Numbered from the stretch's first letter, positions 52,860 to 62,858 are shown. The stretch: DNA of 64,000 nt from CBDCUI01 sp965223115 (GCA_965223115.1 OZ244982.1:2108001-2172000), one strand, 5' to 3'. The notes: generated by a model not told the origin, from the letters alone. A program made the numbers and translations.

Positions 52860-53729
52860 GTGTTTGAAATTAGCCTAAATGTCACACCTGCGCAGCATAT
52901 TGCCGTCGAGGCCATTCTCGAAGACTTAGGCACACTATCAATTAGCCTACTTGATGCAGAAGATGAGCCTGTGTTTGTTTATAAGCCCAACGAGAACCCT
53001 CTCTGGAATAAAATAGTGCTTACTGCATTATTTGCTAAAAAACCAAATCTCGACAAACTCCGCAACACATTAGAAAAGGTTCTGGCCTGCCCCATTGAGA
53101 TCTCTACAAGAATCATTCAAGAGCAGGATTGGCAAGATACATGGAAACAAGGACTGCAACCCATGCAATTTGGGGAGCGCTTGTGGGTATGTCCAAGCTG
53201 GTGTACCAGTCCCGACCCCTTTGCAATCAATTTACGCTTAGATCCAGGTATTGCGTTTGGAACCGGTTCTCATCCCACCACAGCATTATGCCTTGAATGG
53301 CTTGCCAAAAATCCGCCTGTTAACAAACAAGTTGCTGATTTTGGTTGTGGTTCAGGTATTTTAGCCATTGCGAGCTATTTTTTAGGGGCTAAATCAATTA
53401 CCGCTATTGATCATGACACTCAAGCGACACAAGCTACTCATGTAAATTTAAAACACAATTGTGTGCCACAAGATTCGTTTAACATCGTTACATCGACTCA
53501 TTTAGATACAGCAAACTATGATTTAATTATGGCGAACGTGCTCCTCAAACCGCTCATTGAACTTGAGTATGAATTTGCCCGTTCCGTAGTGACTAACGGA
53601 AAAATTATTTTATCCGGTATACTCCAGCAACAATTGCCTGAACTTTCTCAATGCTACAAAATCCATTTTAACATTGATAATATAAGCACAAAAAATGAAT
53701 GGTTATTGATTGCGGCAACACGTCGCTAA
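52860..53729 (+). CDS. prmA: Ribosomal protein L11 methyltransferase
   Basis: This 289-residue protein starts at GTG 52860. The N-terminal domain is PrmA-like (EQDWQDTWKQGLQPMQFGERLWVCPSW), followed by LRLDPGIAFGTGSHPTTALCLEWL and the SAM motif VADFGCGSGILAIASYFLGAK, plus NVLLKPLIEL. It trimethylates ribosomal protein L11. It lies 27 bp after accC, the usual order. Confidence 0.96.
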   Translation: MFEISLNVTPAQHIAVEAILEDLGTLSISLLDAEDEPVFVYKPNENPLWNKIVLTALFAKKPNLDKLRNTLEKVLACPIEISTRIIQEQDWQDTWKQGLQPMQFGERLWVCPSWCTSPDPFAINLRLDPGIAFGTGSHPTTALCLEWLAKNPPVNKQVADFGCGSGILAIASYFLGAKSITAIDHDTQATQATHVNLKHNCVPQDSFNIVTSTHLDTANYDLIMANVLLKPLIELEYEFARSVVTNGKIILSGILQQQLPELSQCYKIHFNIDNISTKNEWLLIAATRR

Positions 53730-53755
53730 CTAAACTCACGTACATTAGCCCTTAA

Positions 53756-54538
53756 ATGTATACCAAATGCCCTGAATGTAATTCCGTATTTCGTATTACC
53801 AATGATTTGCTTGAGATTGCAGATGGTCTAGTACGTTGTGGTATGTGCGACTCCGTTTTTAATGGACCTGATCATTTACAAGAAGATAACCAAACCTTGC
53901 CTCCTCAAGATGATTTAACACAACAAGTAACGAACGGAAATAACAAGGATAATTTCACAATAGATGAGATCTCTGATAATGAAAATGAAGTAGATGAAGA
54001 CTCATTGATAGAAGCAGAATCAGTACCCACTGCCATTCGTGATGATTTTGGTGGAAATTTTATATCAAAGCCTAATAGACCTTTAAAGGTTGCGATATGG
54101 ACCCTCTGCTCAATCTTACTTACACTTTTTTTTCTGGGGCAAATTACCTACTGGCAAAATGTAGATTTATTGCCACGTCCTTGGGTAGATAAATTTTGTT
54201 CATATATGGGCTGTGCATCTATTATTGAGCGAGATTTAACAACACTAAAAATTTTAAATCGAAATATATATACACATCCAAATGAGAAAAATGTATTAAT
54301 GATCACAATGTCTTTTGTTAACAATAGTGATCACTTACAACCTTTCCCTTTATTACAAATTGTATTCTTAGATACACAAGGGCAGACTATTGCGACACGA
54401 CGTTTCCATCCTTCCGAGTATCTTGTTAACCAAAATCACAGAGTAGACATGATGCCTCCCAATCAACCCATTGGGGCACGTTTAGAAATCATCGATCCTG
54501 GCAGTGCTGTCATAGCTTATGAAATAGAGTTCTACTAG
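53756..54538 (+). CDS. Zinc-ribbon and DUF3426 domain protein
   Basis: This 260-residue protein starts with an MJ0042-type zinc finger, KCPECNSVFRI...LVRCGMCDSVFNG (two CxxC pairs). An acidic linker (about 45-105) follows, then a transmembrane helix near 121-139 and a C-terminal DUF3426 domain with FVNNSDHLQPFPLLQIVFLDTQG. Proteins of this plan lie between prmA and dusB in many gammaproteobacteria. The function is unknown. Confidence 0.88.
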   Translation: MYTKCPECNSVFRITNDLLEIADGLVRCGMCDSVFNGPDHLQEDNQTLPPQDDLTQQVTNGNNKDNFTIDEISDNENEVDEDSLIEAESVPTAIRDDFGGNFISKPNRPLKVAIWTLCSILLTLFFLGQITYWQNVDLLPRPWVDKFCSYMGCASIIERDLTTLKILNRNIYTHPNEKNVLMITMSFVNNSDHLQPFPLLQIVFLDTQGQTIATRRFHPSEYLVNQNHRVDMMPPNQPIGARLEIIDPGSAVIAYEIEFY

Positions 54539-54564
54539 AGAATTTCAGGTGTGATTACGTATCA

Positions 54565-55554
54565 ATGAAAATCGGCCCTTATACCTTAAATAGTAACGTT
54601 TTACTTGCGCCCATGGCAGGCATTACAGATACGGTTTTTCGTAAAATATGCATGCAACATGGAGCTAGTGCAAGCGTTGCGGAAATGCTGACTTCCGACA
54701 TTTCACTTTGGCAAAATCCAAAAAGCTCAACACGAATAATTAAGCCAACTGATCCAGAACCTAGGATTGTACAAATTGCCGGCACAGACTCAAAAAAGAT
54801 GGCAACAGCAGCACAGATATGTGTCGATAAAGGTGCGCAAATTATTGATATCAATATGGGTTGTCCAGCAAAAAAAGTTTGTAAGAAAAAAGCAGGTTCA
54901 GCATTGTTAGAAAATGAAAATGCTGTAGCTGCAATTTTAAACTCTGTTGTAAATGCAGTAAACGTGCCTGTAACACTAAAAATACGTACAGGTGTAACGC
55001 CTCAAAACCGTAATGCAAAAAACATTGCAATAATTGCTGAATCTGCAGGGGTGCAGGCTCTTGCCATACATGGACGCACACGTCAATGCTTATATAAAGG
55101 TGATGTTGAATATGAAACAATAAAACAAGTAAAAAATGTGGTTGCAATTCCAATAATTGCAAATGGTGATATTAATTCTCCAGAAATTGCAAAAAAGGTC
55201 TTGGCTTTTACTGGAGCAAATGCGATTATGATAGGAAGAGCAGCGCAAGGTAATCCTTGGATCTTTAACCAAGTAGATTACTATTTAAAGAATAACAAAA
55301 AGTTGCCCACACCCTCATTGGAAGAAATAGAACAAGTAATGCAAGTACATCTTGATGGCTTGTATTCACATTATGGAAATAAAGTGGGTGTACGTGTTGC
55401 TCGAAAACATATCGCTTGGTATCTAAAAAAATTTACAAGCTATGCGATATTTAAAGATAAGTTGTTGCAAACCAATAACGCATTACTGCAGCAACAATTA
55501 TTAAAAAAGTTCTTTAAGTATTCGCGAGCTTACAACATGGAGTTAGCCGCATGA
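54565..55554 (+). CDS. dusB: tRNA-dihydrouridine synthase B
   Basis: This 329-residue flavin enzyme has the barrel motifs LLAPMAGITDTVFRKIC, INMGCPAKKVCKKKAGSALL with the catalytic Cys, IHGRTRQCLYKGDV and ANGDINSPEIAKK, followed by a C-terminal helical domain. It reduces uridine in tRNA D-loops. The last 4 bp overlap the fis start, as in E. coli, implying coupled expression. Confidence 0.96.
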   Translation: MKIGPYTLNSNVLLAPMAGITDTVFRKICMQHGASASVAEMLTSDISLWQNPKSSTRIIKPTDPEPRIVQIAGTDSKKMATAAQICVDKGAQIIDINMGCPAKKVCKKKAGSALLENENAVAAILNSVVNAVNVPVTLKIRTGVTPQNRNAKNIAIIAESAGVQALAIHGRTRQCLYKGDVEYETIKQVKNVVAIPIIANGDINSPEIAKKVLAFTGANAIMIGRAAQGNPWIFNQVDYYLKNNKKLPTPSLEEIEQVMQVHLDGLYSHYGNKVGVRVARKHIAWYLKKFTSYAIFKDKLLQTNNALLQQQLLKKFFKYSRAYNMELAA

Positions 55555-55832
55555 TTGCATCGTTTTCTACCGCACAAGTAACCAACTTACATAGCGAACG
55601 CCGCAAACAACCTTTACGTGACACGGTTACAAATTCTTTACGCCTTTATTTAAACCAATTAAGCGGTCATGAGCCTGAAGACCTGTATAAGATGTTTCTA
55701 GAAGAAATGGAGCGCCCACTTCTTGAATCTGTTATGCAGTATTGCAACGGTAATCAAACCAAAGCAGCTAGATATTTAGGTCTAAACCGCGGCACCCTTC
55801 GTAAAAAGCTTAAAATGTATGGGCTTAATTAA
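55551..55832 (+). CDS. fis: DNA-binding protein Fis
   Basis: This 93-residue protein has the Fis fold. The C-terminal helix-turn-helix is EMERPLLESVMQYCNGNQTKAARYLGLNRGTLRKKLKMYGLN. The N-terminal part is shorter in conserved residues, as usual. It bends DNA and regulates rRNA and other growth genes. It overlaps dusB by 4 bp and precedes purH by 27 bp. Confidence 0.95.
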   Translation: MIASFSTAQVTNLHSERRKQPLRDTVTNSLRLYLNQLSGHEPEDLYKMFLEEMERPLLESVMQYCNGNQTKAARYLGLNRGTLRKKLKMYGLN

Positions 55833-55859
55833 GTAGCCTCTCAAATTAGTTTAATTACA

Positions 55860-57434
55860 TTGACCAACTCAAACCGGCAGCTAGTGCGTCGGGCGCTTAT
55901 TAGCGTTTCCGATAAAACAGGTATCGTTGAATTTGCCCATGAATTAGAAAAGTTAAACGTAGAAATTTTATCTACTGGAGGAACTGCAAAACTACTCACA
56001 GAAAATGGTATAAAAACAGTCGAAGTTTCTGATCACACTGGTTTTCCAGAAATCATGGATGGCCGGGTTAAGACCTTACACCCAAAAATACACGGCGGTA
56101 TTCTAGGACGACGTGATATTGATGCAGAAGTCATGCAACAACATAACATTGTACCGATTGATTTAGTTATCATTAACTTATATCCATTTGCAGCCACGAT
56201 AGCAAAACCAAACTGTTCTCTCGATGAGGCAATTGAGAATATTGATATCGGTGGCCCAGCCATGCTGCGTGCTGCAGCAAAAAATCATGCCTTTGTTGCA
56301 GTTGTAGTAAACCCTACGGATTACAAAAATGTTCTAAACGAGTTGGCAAGCAATGATTGCTCTCTCGATGAGGATCTACGTTTTAACCTTGCAGTAAAAA
56401 CCTACGAGCACACTGCTCAATACGACGGTATGATTGCGAATTATCTTGGCAGGCACTTGCCTGACAGTGATACAAATTTTCCTCGCACTATGAATCTTCA
56501 GTTTCAGCAAGCACAAGTACTGCGCTATGGCGAAAACCCTCATCAACGTGGAGCATTTTATGTAGAGGAAGGTGCACTGGAACCAAGTGTTGCAACCTCA
56601 AAAGTTCTTCAAGGAAAGGAATTGTCATTCAACAATGTTGCCGATACGGACGCTGCATTGGAATGTGTACGCCAATTCTCATCACCCGCATGTGTGATTG
56701 TAAAACATGCTAATCCTTGCGGTGTTGCGGTGAGTAAAGACATCTTACAGGCTTATGAGCTTGCCTATCAAACTGATCCCACCTCTGCTTTTGGTGGAAT
56801 CATTGCTTTTAACCAAGAGCTTGATGAGAAAACAGCAAAAACCATTATAGATCGTCAATTTGTTGAGGTGCTTATCGCGCCAACTGTCTCAACTGCAGCA
56901 CGCGAAACATTGCAAAGCAAAAAAAATATAAGAGTACTGGAATGCGGAACCTGGGAAGGCACTATCCAGTCCTTCGACTATAAACGTGTTATAGGTGGCC
57001 TATTGATTCAAGATCGTGATCTAGGTGTAATTAATGAAAGTGATTTAAAACATGTCTCTAAAAGAACACCTACTGAAAACGAAATACAGGATTTACTATT
57101 CGCATGGAAAGTTGTGAAATTTATAAAATCAAATGCCATTGTCTATGCACGTAACCAACAAACCATTGGAGTTGGAGCAGGACAAATGAGTCGAGTGTAC
57201 TCTGCAAGAATTGCTGCCATTAAAGCACAAGACGAAAACTTAACCGTTAAAGGTTCAGTTATGGCTTCAGATGCTTTTTTCCCCTTCCAGGACGCGATTG
57301 ATGCTGCACATGAAAACGGTATTACCGCCATCATTCAGCCAGGTGGCTCTATAAATGATGAGGATGTAATTAAAGCCGTGGATGAATATAGTATGGCAAT
57401 GGTGTTGACCGGTATGCGACACTTCCGTCACTGA
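55860..57434 (+). CDS. purH: Bifunctional AICAR formyltransferase/IMP cyclohydrolase
   Basis: This 524-residue protein starts at TTG 55860 (MTNSNRQLVRRALISVSDKTG). The cyclohydrolase half has ILSTGGTAKLL and FPEIMDGRVKTLHPKIHGG. The formyltransferase half has YGENPHQRGAFY, VIVKHANPCGVAV and the closing DAAHENGITAIIQPGGSINDEDVI and MRHFRH. It does the last two steps of IMP synthesis. Confidence 0.97.
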   Translation: MTNSNRQLVRRALISVSDKTGIVEFAHELEKLNVEILSTGGTAKLLTENGIKTVEVSDHTGFPEIMDGRVKTLHPKIHGGILGRRDIDAEVMQQHNIVPIDLVIINLYPFAATIAKPNCSLDEAIENIDIGGPAMLRAAAKNHAFVAVVVNPTDYKNVLNELASNDCSLDEDLRFNLAVKTYEHTAQYDGMIANYLGRHLPDSDTNFPRTMNLQFQQAQVLRYGENPHQRGAFYVEEGALEPSVATSKVLQGKELSFNNVADTDAALECVRQFSSPACVIVKHANPCGVAVSKDILQAYELAYQTDPTSAFGGIIAFNQELDEKTAKTIIDRQFVEVLIAPTVSTAARETLQSKKNIRVLECGTWEGTIQSFDYKRVIGGLLIQDRDLGVINESDLKHVSKRTPTENEIQDLLFAWKVVKFIKSNAIVYARNQQTIGVGAGQMSRVYSARIAAIKAQDENLTVKGSVMASDAFFPFQDAIDAAHENGITAIIQPGGSINDEDVIKAVDEYSMAMVLTGMRHFRH

Positions 57435-57582
57435 TTAGAAATACATCTTTTGCTCTGATACTTTATTGCGATGCTCACTTACTAGTAGGTAAGCTCCGCT
57501 TCTTGAAAAAAACGTGCCTCGTAGTAAAACAAAATCCACTATTTTTATCTTTATTCACCCTTTATCACTACAGTATTAATTA

Positions 57583-58473
57583 ATGGATCTTTTAATACAA
57601 ATACTGGGCATTATGTTTCCTATTATTGCGATAGTGGTTTTGGGAACAGTGTTAGGCCGTGTTTGGAAGCTGAATATGGAAACAGCTAATCATATTAATT
57701 TAGATGTCTTCGTTCCCGCGTTAGTATTCTCTTCCTTAAGTGATCAATCTTTTGCTCTCGCTGAACATCTCTCTCTGGCTACAGCAGGACTGATTATCGT
57801 ATTTGTATCCGCTTTTATTGCATGGTTAATAGCTAAATATAGTTCTTATTCATACCGAACTATCGCTCCCCCACTAATGTTTCACAACGCAGGAAATGTG
57901 GGTCTGCCTCTAATGACTTTAGCATTTGGCAAACCAGGTTTAGTTACTGGACTTGTACTATTTTTAATAGGCAATATTACACACTTCGGTTTAGGCAGTA
58001 TGATACTAAGCCGTGGTAAAGGCTTATCGATCCTATCCAAACAAACTGTATTATGGGCAGCGGCTTTGGCATTATTTCTTAACACAACTTCCATTTCTAT
58101 TGCCGAAAACATTATGTTACCAATAACCATGTTGGGACAAATCGCTATCCCTCTAATGCTATTTTCTATGGGCGTACGACTAGCAAGCATCGATTTAAAA
58201 ACTTGGAAAACTGGCGTACTTTTTGCCTTTCTCATTCCACTTGTTGGCTTTAGTATTGCATTTACTTTAGTAAATTTATTTGATTTTACGGATATACAAG
58301 CCGGTTCAATACTACTGTTCGGAGCTTTACCACCTGCAGTGATGAATTTTTTATTTGCAGAAAGATTCAACCAACAACCTACTGAGGTTGCTTCTATTGT
58401 GTTGTTTGGTAATCTTTTCGCTATCATCACATTACCTGTAGCATTAGCCTATGTATTGACTTCCTATGCTTAG
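57583..58473 (+). CDS. Auxin efflux carrier (AEC) family permease
   Basis: This 296-residue membrane protein has about ten helices and the AEC/BASS-like pattern: VVLGTVLGRVW with an N-terminal inverted repeat, MFHNAGNVGLPLMTLAFG and, in the second half, GQIAIPLMLFSMGVRLAS and FGALPPAVMNFLFAERFN. Its substrate is unknown (malonate, malate or other organic acids in related carriers). It sits between purH and purD, where those genes are usually adjacent. Confidence 0.86.
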   Translation: MDLLIQILGIMFPIIAIVVLGTVLGRVWKLNMETANHINLDVFVPALVFSSLSDQSFALAEHLSLATAGLIIVFVSAFIAWLIAKYSSYSYRTIAPPLMFHNAGNVGLPLMTLAFGKPGLVTGLVLFLIGNITHFGLGSMILSRGKGLSILSKQTVLWAAALALFLNTTSISIAENIMLPITMLGQIAIPLMLFSMGVRLASIDLKTWKTGVLFAFLIPLVGFSIAFTLVNLFDFTDIQAGSILLFGALPPAVMNFLFAERFNQQPTEVASIVLFGNLFAIITLPVALAYVLTSYA

Positions 58474-58499
58474 CTAGTTAAAAAAATTAATAAAGAAAT

Positions 58500-59777
58500 A
58501 TGAAAATACTTGTTGTAGGCGGCGGCGGTCGCGAACATGCCTTAGCATGGAAGTTAAGTCAGTCGGATAAAGTTTCTCAAGTTTATGTGGCTCCTGGAAA
58601 TGCAGGAACAGCTGCTGAACCTAAAACAACAAATGTTGCAATTGATGCTGAAGATATTCCTTCACTACTTAATCTTGCAAAAACAAAAAGTATTGATTTA
58701 ACGATTGTCGGACCCGAAGCGCCATTGGTTGCCGGTATTGTGGACCAGTTTAAACAACACCAATTGCCTATATTTGGGCCTATAGCAGCCACTGCACAAT
58801 TAGAAGGTTCTAAAGCATTTGCAAAGCAATTCATGCACGAAAACAACATCCCTACTGGTGAATATGCAGTATTTACGGACCTAGATAAAGCCAATATTTA
58901 TATAGAGTCAAAACCAGTGCCCATTGTAATCAAAGCAGATGGATTAGCTGCAGGCAAAGGAGTTGTCATTGCGCAAACACATGAAGAAGCTCTGCAATGT
59001 GCAAAACAGATGCTAAGTGGTTCTAGCTTTGGCTCTGCCGGCCAACGCATTGTAGTAGAAGAATTCATTCAAGGAGAAGAAGCTAGTTTTATTTGTATGG
59101 TAGATGGTAAGCATGTTTTGCCATTAGCCAGTTCTCAAGATCATAAGGCACGTGATGACGGTGACCTAGGACCGAATACAGGTGGTATGGGGGCTTATTC
59201 ACCCGCACCTATTGTTGATAAGAATATGCACCAGCGTATCCTTGATGAAATTATTTATCCCACAATAAAGGGATTCGAAAAACGTGGCACACCTTATATG
59301 GGTTTCCTCTATGCAGGAATCATGATTGATGCACAAGGCAATCCATATGTGTTGGAATTCAATTGTCGATTTGGTGATCCTGAAACACAGCCAATATTGA
59401 TGCGTATGCAATCTGATCTTGCAACATTATGTGATGCAGCATTGTCTCAACAATTAGATCAACAGAGCATTTCTTGGGATTCTCGTTCTGCACTCGGCGT
59501 TGTGCTTGCCGCAGGAGGTTATCCTGAAAAGTATGTTAAAGGTGAAATCATTCATGGTTTATCCTCGCAAAAAAATGGCACACAAAAAATTTTTCATGCT
59601 GGAACCAAGTTACAAGATAAAACAGTGGTAACAAACGGTGGACGAGTATTATGTGTTACTGCACTAGGTGAAGATATCCGTGAAGCACAAAAACGTGCCT
59701 ACGCATTAACTAATTCAATAAGTTGGACTAATATGTTTTTCCGTTCAGATATCGGTTATCGTGCAATTAAAAAATAA
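58500..59777 (+). CDS. purD: Phosphoribosylamine--glycine ligase
   Basis: This 425-residue ATP-grasp enzyme has the N-terminal LVVGGGGREHALAWKLSQS, KADGLAAGKGVVIA, DHKARDDGDLGPNTGGMGAYSPAP and FNCRFGDPETQPILMRM. It catalyses the second step of purine synthesis. Its stop codon lies within the start of a 24-bp palindrome. Confidence 0.97.
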   Translation: MKILVVGGGGREHALAWKLSQSDKVSQVYVAPGNAGTAAEPKTTNVAIDAEDIPSLLNLAKTKSIDLTIVGPEAPLVAGIVDQFKQHQLPIFGPIAATAQLEGSKAFAKQFMHENNIPTGEYAVFTDLDKANIYIESKPVPIVIKADGLAAGKGVVIAQTHEEALQCAKQMLSGSSFGSAGQRIVVEEFIQGEEASFICMVDGKHVLPLASSQDHKARDDGDLGPNTGGMGAYSPAPIVDKNMHQRILDEIIYPTIKGFEKRGTPYMGFLYAGIMIDAQGNPYVLEFNCRFGDPETQPILMRMQSDLATLCDAALSQQLDQQSISWDSRSALGVVLAAGGYPEKYVKGEIIHGLSSQKNGTQKIFHAGTKLQDKTVVTNGGRVLCVTALGEDIREAQKRAYALTNSISWTNMFFRSDIGYRAIKK

Positions 59778-59800
59778 TTATTGAATGATCACTCAATAAT
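59777..59800. promoter_or_regulatory. 24-bp near-perfect palindrome after purD, candidate TetR operator
   Basis: ATTATTGAaTGATCAcTCAATAAT is symmetric about TGATCA with one mismatched pair (59785 with 59792). Its size and form fit a TetR-family operator. It begins at the last base of the purD stop codon, 313 bp before the TetR gene. No T tract follows on the plus strand, so it is unlikely to be a simple terminator. Confidence 0.5.
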
Positions 59801-59940
59801 GGGCATAGGCAAAATATGATCTAGCCATACACAATTACTTATATTTCATACTTGTTACACGACTTGATCGCTGCGCTTCATACCTTAGACATCAAATTTT
59901 CTTCAGTTAATTCAACTAGTTAAGCAGTTTTTTTACTTGA

Positions 59941-59968
59941 TTGACAGCTCATCAATTTCACTTATTAT
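59941..59968 (+). promoter_or_regulatory. Sigma-70 promoter upstream of the tetR-like gene
   Basis: TTGACA (59941-59946), a 16-bp spacer and TATTAT (59963-59968) give a strong promoter about 120 bp before the ATG at 60090. The 24-bp palindrome lies 141 bp upstream of the -35, so the regulator may not act on this promoter by simple blocking. The remaining bases between purD and the gene hold nothing I can identify. Confidence 0.7.
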
Positions 59969-60089
59969 TAAAGTACACGCTCACTCAAATATTTATAACT
60001 CACTGATAATACTTGATTAAACATTCATCAACGAGTATCGGATCAGGGTGCATACGGCACTGGAAATTTTCAAAAGGGGAGTTGGAAAT

Positions 60090-60680
60090 ATGGGACGCCT
60101 GCCAACGTTTAAAAAGGATGACGTCCTTGCTAAAGCCACACAAGTCTTTTTAAAAAATGGCTTTCAACGTACTACTATTAAAGACATTACTAAAGCAACT
60201 GGATTGCAACCCGGTAGTATTTATTCAGCCTTTGAAAACAAGAACGGCCTTTATACAGAAGTTCTCGAACATTACACTAAACAACAGATTAGGTTATTGG
60301 AAGCCTGTATGGCAGAAAAGTCTACACACCTTGGTGCATTAAAAGCCTTTTTCATGCTCGCTTGTGATCACATTGCAAATAGAACTCCAAATGCAAATTG
60401 CTTGCTAGTGTATAGTACATTTGAAATACCCCACTCAAAGAAAGAGCTACGCTATTATGTACAGTTAAAGATTCAGGAAATTGAGTCACGTATTTATATA
60501 CTGCTAGTCAAGGCACAAGAAAACAAAGAACTTGCTCATAACGAAAACCCCGTTGAGTTAGCACGCTTTATGATGACACTATTATTTGGTCATCGTGTTT
60601 TAGCGCAACTACAGCCTGATACAGAGACAGTTGAAAATACTATTGACAGGATTTTTAAAGTAATAGAATTTAACAATTAA
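60090..60680 (+). CDS. TetR/AcrR family transcriptional regulator
   Basis: The ATG at 60090 (MGRLPTFKKDDVLAKATQVF) follows a GGGGAG Shine-Dalgarno and gives 196 residues. An upstream GTG (60048) would add 14 residues with no family match. The helix-turn-helix is FQRTTIKDITKATGLQPGSIYSAFENKNGLYTEVL. The C-terminal ligand domain (about 60-190) has a TetR_C-like ANCLLVYSTFE. The target genes are unknown. It converges with rho, 10 bp apart. Confidence 0.9.
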   Translation: MGRLPTFKKDDVLAKATQVFLKNGFQRTTIKDITKATGLQPGSIYSAFENKNGLYTEVLEHYTKQQIRLLEACMAEKSTHLGALKAFFMLACDHIANRTPNANCLLVYSTFEIPHSKKELRYYVQLKIQEIESRIYILLVKAQENKELAHNENPVELARFMMTLLFGHRVLAQLQPDTETVENTIDRIFKVIEFNN

Positions 60681-60690
60681 AACCTTGGTT

Positions 60691-61947
60691 CTAGCGTTTC
60701 ATCGCAACAAAGAACTCTTCATTGGTTTTCGTGGTTTGCATTCGTCCCAGCATGAAATCCATAGCTTCAATTTCATCCATGGGGTGTAAGAATTTTCGTA
60801 ACACCCAAATTTTTTGTAGTTCTTCTTGGTCGGTAATTAGTTCTTCTCGGCGTGTTCCTGAACGGTTTATGTTTACTGCAGGGAATACACGCTTCTCAGC
60901 AATACGTCGATCCATATGAATCTCCATATTGCCGGTGCCTTTAAATTCTTCGTAAATTACTTCATCCATCTTTGAGCCAGTATCAATTAATGCCGTAGCA
61001 AGAATTGTTAAACTACCACCTTCTTCTACATTTCTTGCTGCCCCAAAGAACCTTTTTGGACGTTGTAAAGCATTGGCATCGACACCACCTGTTAGTACTT
61101 TCCCTGAGGCAGGAACTACGGTGTTGTATGCGCGTGCCAATCGTGTAATTGAATCGAGCAGAATCACTACATCGCGTTTGTGCTCAACCAATCGCTTGGC
61201 CTTTTCGATTACCATCTCTGCTACTTGAACATGCCGACTGGCTGGCTCATCAAAGGTACTCGACACTACCTCACCTTGTACCATACGCTCCATTTCGGTT
61301 ACTTCTTCAGGTCGTTCATCGATAAGCAACACAATTAAGTAACATTCCGGATGATTCGAGGTAATACTCTGCGCAATATTTTGCAGCATTAAAGTCTTAC
61401 CTGCTTTGGGTGGTGAAATAATTAAACCACGTTGTCCTTTACCAATTGGTGCGCAAATATCAATGATACGTGCGGTAATATCTTCTGTACTGCCATTACC
61501 ACGCTCAAGTTTTAAACGTTCATCTGGATGCAATGGAGTTAAATTTTCAAATAGAACTTTGCGTTTTGCATTCTCAGGTTTGTCAAAATTAATTTTGTCC
61601 ACTTTAAGCATAGCAAAGTAACGTTCACTATCTTTTGGTGGGCGAATTTTTCCTGATACTGTATCACCTGTACGTAATCCAAACCTGCGGATCTGACTAG
61701 GCGAAACATAAATGTCGTCTGGTCCGGCCAAATAAGAACAATCTGCGGAACGCAAAAAACCAAAACCATCTTGAAGTATTTCTAAAACACCATCACCAAA
61801 AATATCCTCACCATTTTTTGCATGTGCTTTAAGAATAGAAAATATGATGTCTTGTTTACGCGAACGAGCTAAGTTATCAATGCCCATATCAGCGGCCATA
61901 TCGATTAATTCTGAGGCTGGTTTCTTCTTTAATTCCGTTAAGTTCAT
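60691..61947 (-). CDS. rho: Transcription termination factor Rho
   Basis: This 418-residue RNA-dependent ATPase begins MNLTELKKKPASELI. It has the RNA-binding domain GFGFLRSADCSYLAGPDDIYVSPSQIRRF, the Walker A GKGQRGLIISPPKAGKTLMLQ and Walker B VVILLDSITRLARAYN, and the Q-loop-like RRFFGAARNVEEGGSLTIL region. The C-terminus ends MDFMLGRMQTTKTNEEFF. It is downstream of trxA, as in most gammaproteobacteria, with a 220-bp leader. Confidence 0.98.
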   Translation of the reverse strand: MNLTELKKKPASELIDMAADMGIDNLARSRKQDIIFSILKAHAKNGEDIFGDGVLEILQDGFGFLRSADCSYLAGPDDIYVSPSQIRRFGLRTGDTVSGKIRPPKDSERYFAMLKVDKINFDKPENAKRKVLFENLTPLHPDERLKLERGNGSTEDITARIIDICAPIGKGQRGLIISPPKAGKTLMLQNIAQSITSNHPECYLIVLLIDERPEEVTEMERMVQGEVVSSTFDEPASRHVQVAEMVIEKAKRLVEHKRDVVILLDSITRLARAYNTVVPASGKVLTGGVDANALQRPKRFFGAARNVEEGGSLTILATALIDTGSKMDEVIYEEFKGTGNMEIHMDRRIAEKRVFPAVNINRSGTRREELITDQEELQKIWVLRKFLHPMDEIEAMDFMLGRMQTTKTNEEFFVAMKR

Positions 61948-62167
61948 GACGTTATTTGTAGCTTATAATTAAAAAAATTTGAGCATGTAAAGTTGATCAA
62001 ACACAAAAATATGTTCAACATATCTCGTGTGTAGTTTTATTCAACGCTGCGAAAAAGCGTTTATTATTTTGAATTTCTCAGCGTGGTGGTAAGTGTTGCT
62101 TGTACTTGCTATTTAAATTATTGGTTAATGAATATAGATGATTGAAAGGGACTTATATAAATTAGGT

Positions 62168-62494
62168 TTAAATACTTTGGTCAATAAATGCAGTCAACTG
62201 CGATTTAGATAACGCACCTACTTTTGTAGCTTCGGCATTACCATTCTTAAAAATCATTAATGTTGGGATTCCTCTAACACCATACTTTGGTGGGGTATTG
62301 GGGTTGTCATCGATATTTAGCTTGGCAACTTTGAGTTTACCTTTGTACTCCCCTGCAATCTCATCGAGTAAAGGCGCAATCATTTTACATGGACCACACC
62401 ATTCTGCCCAATAATCAACTAATACAGGTCCATCAGACTGCAATACTTCTTGTTCAAAACTGTCGTCGGTTATATGACTTATTTCCTCACTCAC
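62168..62494 (-). CDS. trxA: Thioredoxin 1
   Basis: This 108-residue thioredoxin has the active site AEWCGPCKMIAPLLDEIA and the cis-Pro segment YGVRGIPTLMIFKNG. It reduces ribonucleotide reductase, PAPS reductase and other proteins. It precedes rho by 220 bp. Confidence 0.97.
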   Translation of the reverse strand: MSEEISHITDDSFEQEVLQSDGPVLVDYWAEWCGPCKMIAPLLDEIAGEYKGKLKVAKLNIDDNPNTPPKYGVRGIPTLMIFKNGNAEATKVGALSKSQLTAFIDQSI

Positions 62495-62858
62495 TCAACT
62501 AATACTCCAAAATCTTAATCGCTAATAATGTTGTTCGTGAAATAGTAGGCCTGAAATGGCAAATACAAGGGATCTATGCAGATAATTCCTGCAACTCTTA
62601 TTTTTATGCATTCTTTATTTGATTACAAGCCCATATGACGATTCAGGCTCTTTTTACCGATAAGAGCGTAGAATTCAGCGTTAGATACACATTAAATAGG
62701 TTATTTTTTAGCCTATATAAAGCATTTAGACCCACATAATGCGTCAAAATTTTATTTATAACAGTTTTCAGTTTTGATTCGTAAAATAGGTATCCCGACG
62801 ATTGTGAAATTTAGCAACCACTTAATTAAGTCTCTAATATTGCCCTGTTAATAAAATT
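62495..62858. other. 364-bp divergent intergenic region
   Basis: This region separates trxA (minus) from the epimerase-like gene (plus) and must contain both promoters. I see no terminator, no ORF of note and no recognised RNA motif. It is uniformly AT-rich. Confidence 0.4.

Noticed and set aside
57463..57530. Repeat element between purH and the AEC gene sharing TTGCGATGCTC with 39567-39577
   Set aside because: Only 11 shared bases and a 5-bp stem, too short to call a repeat family.
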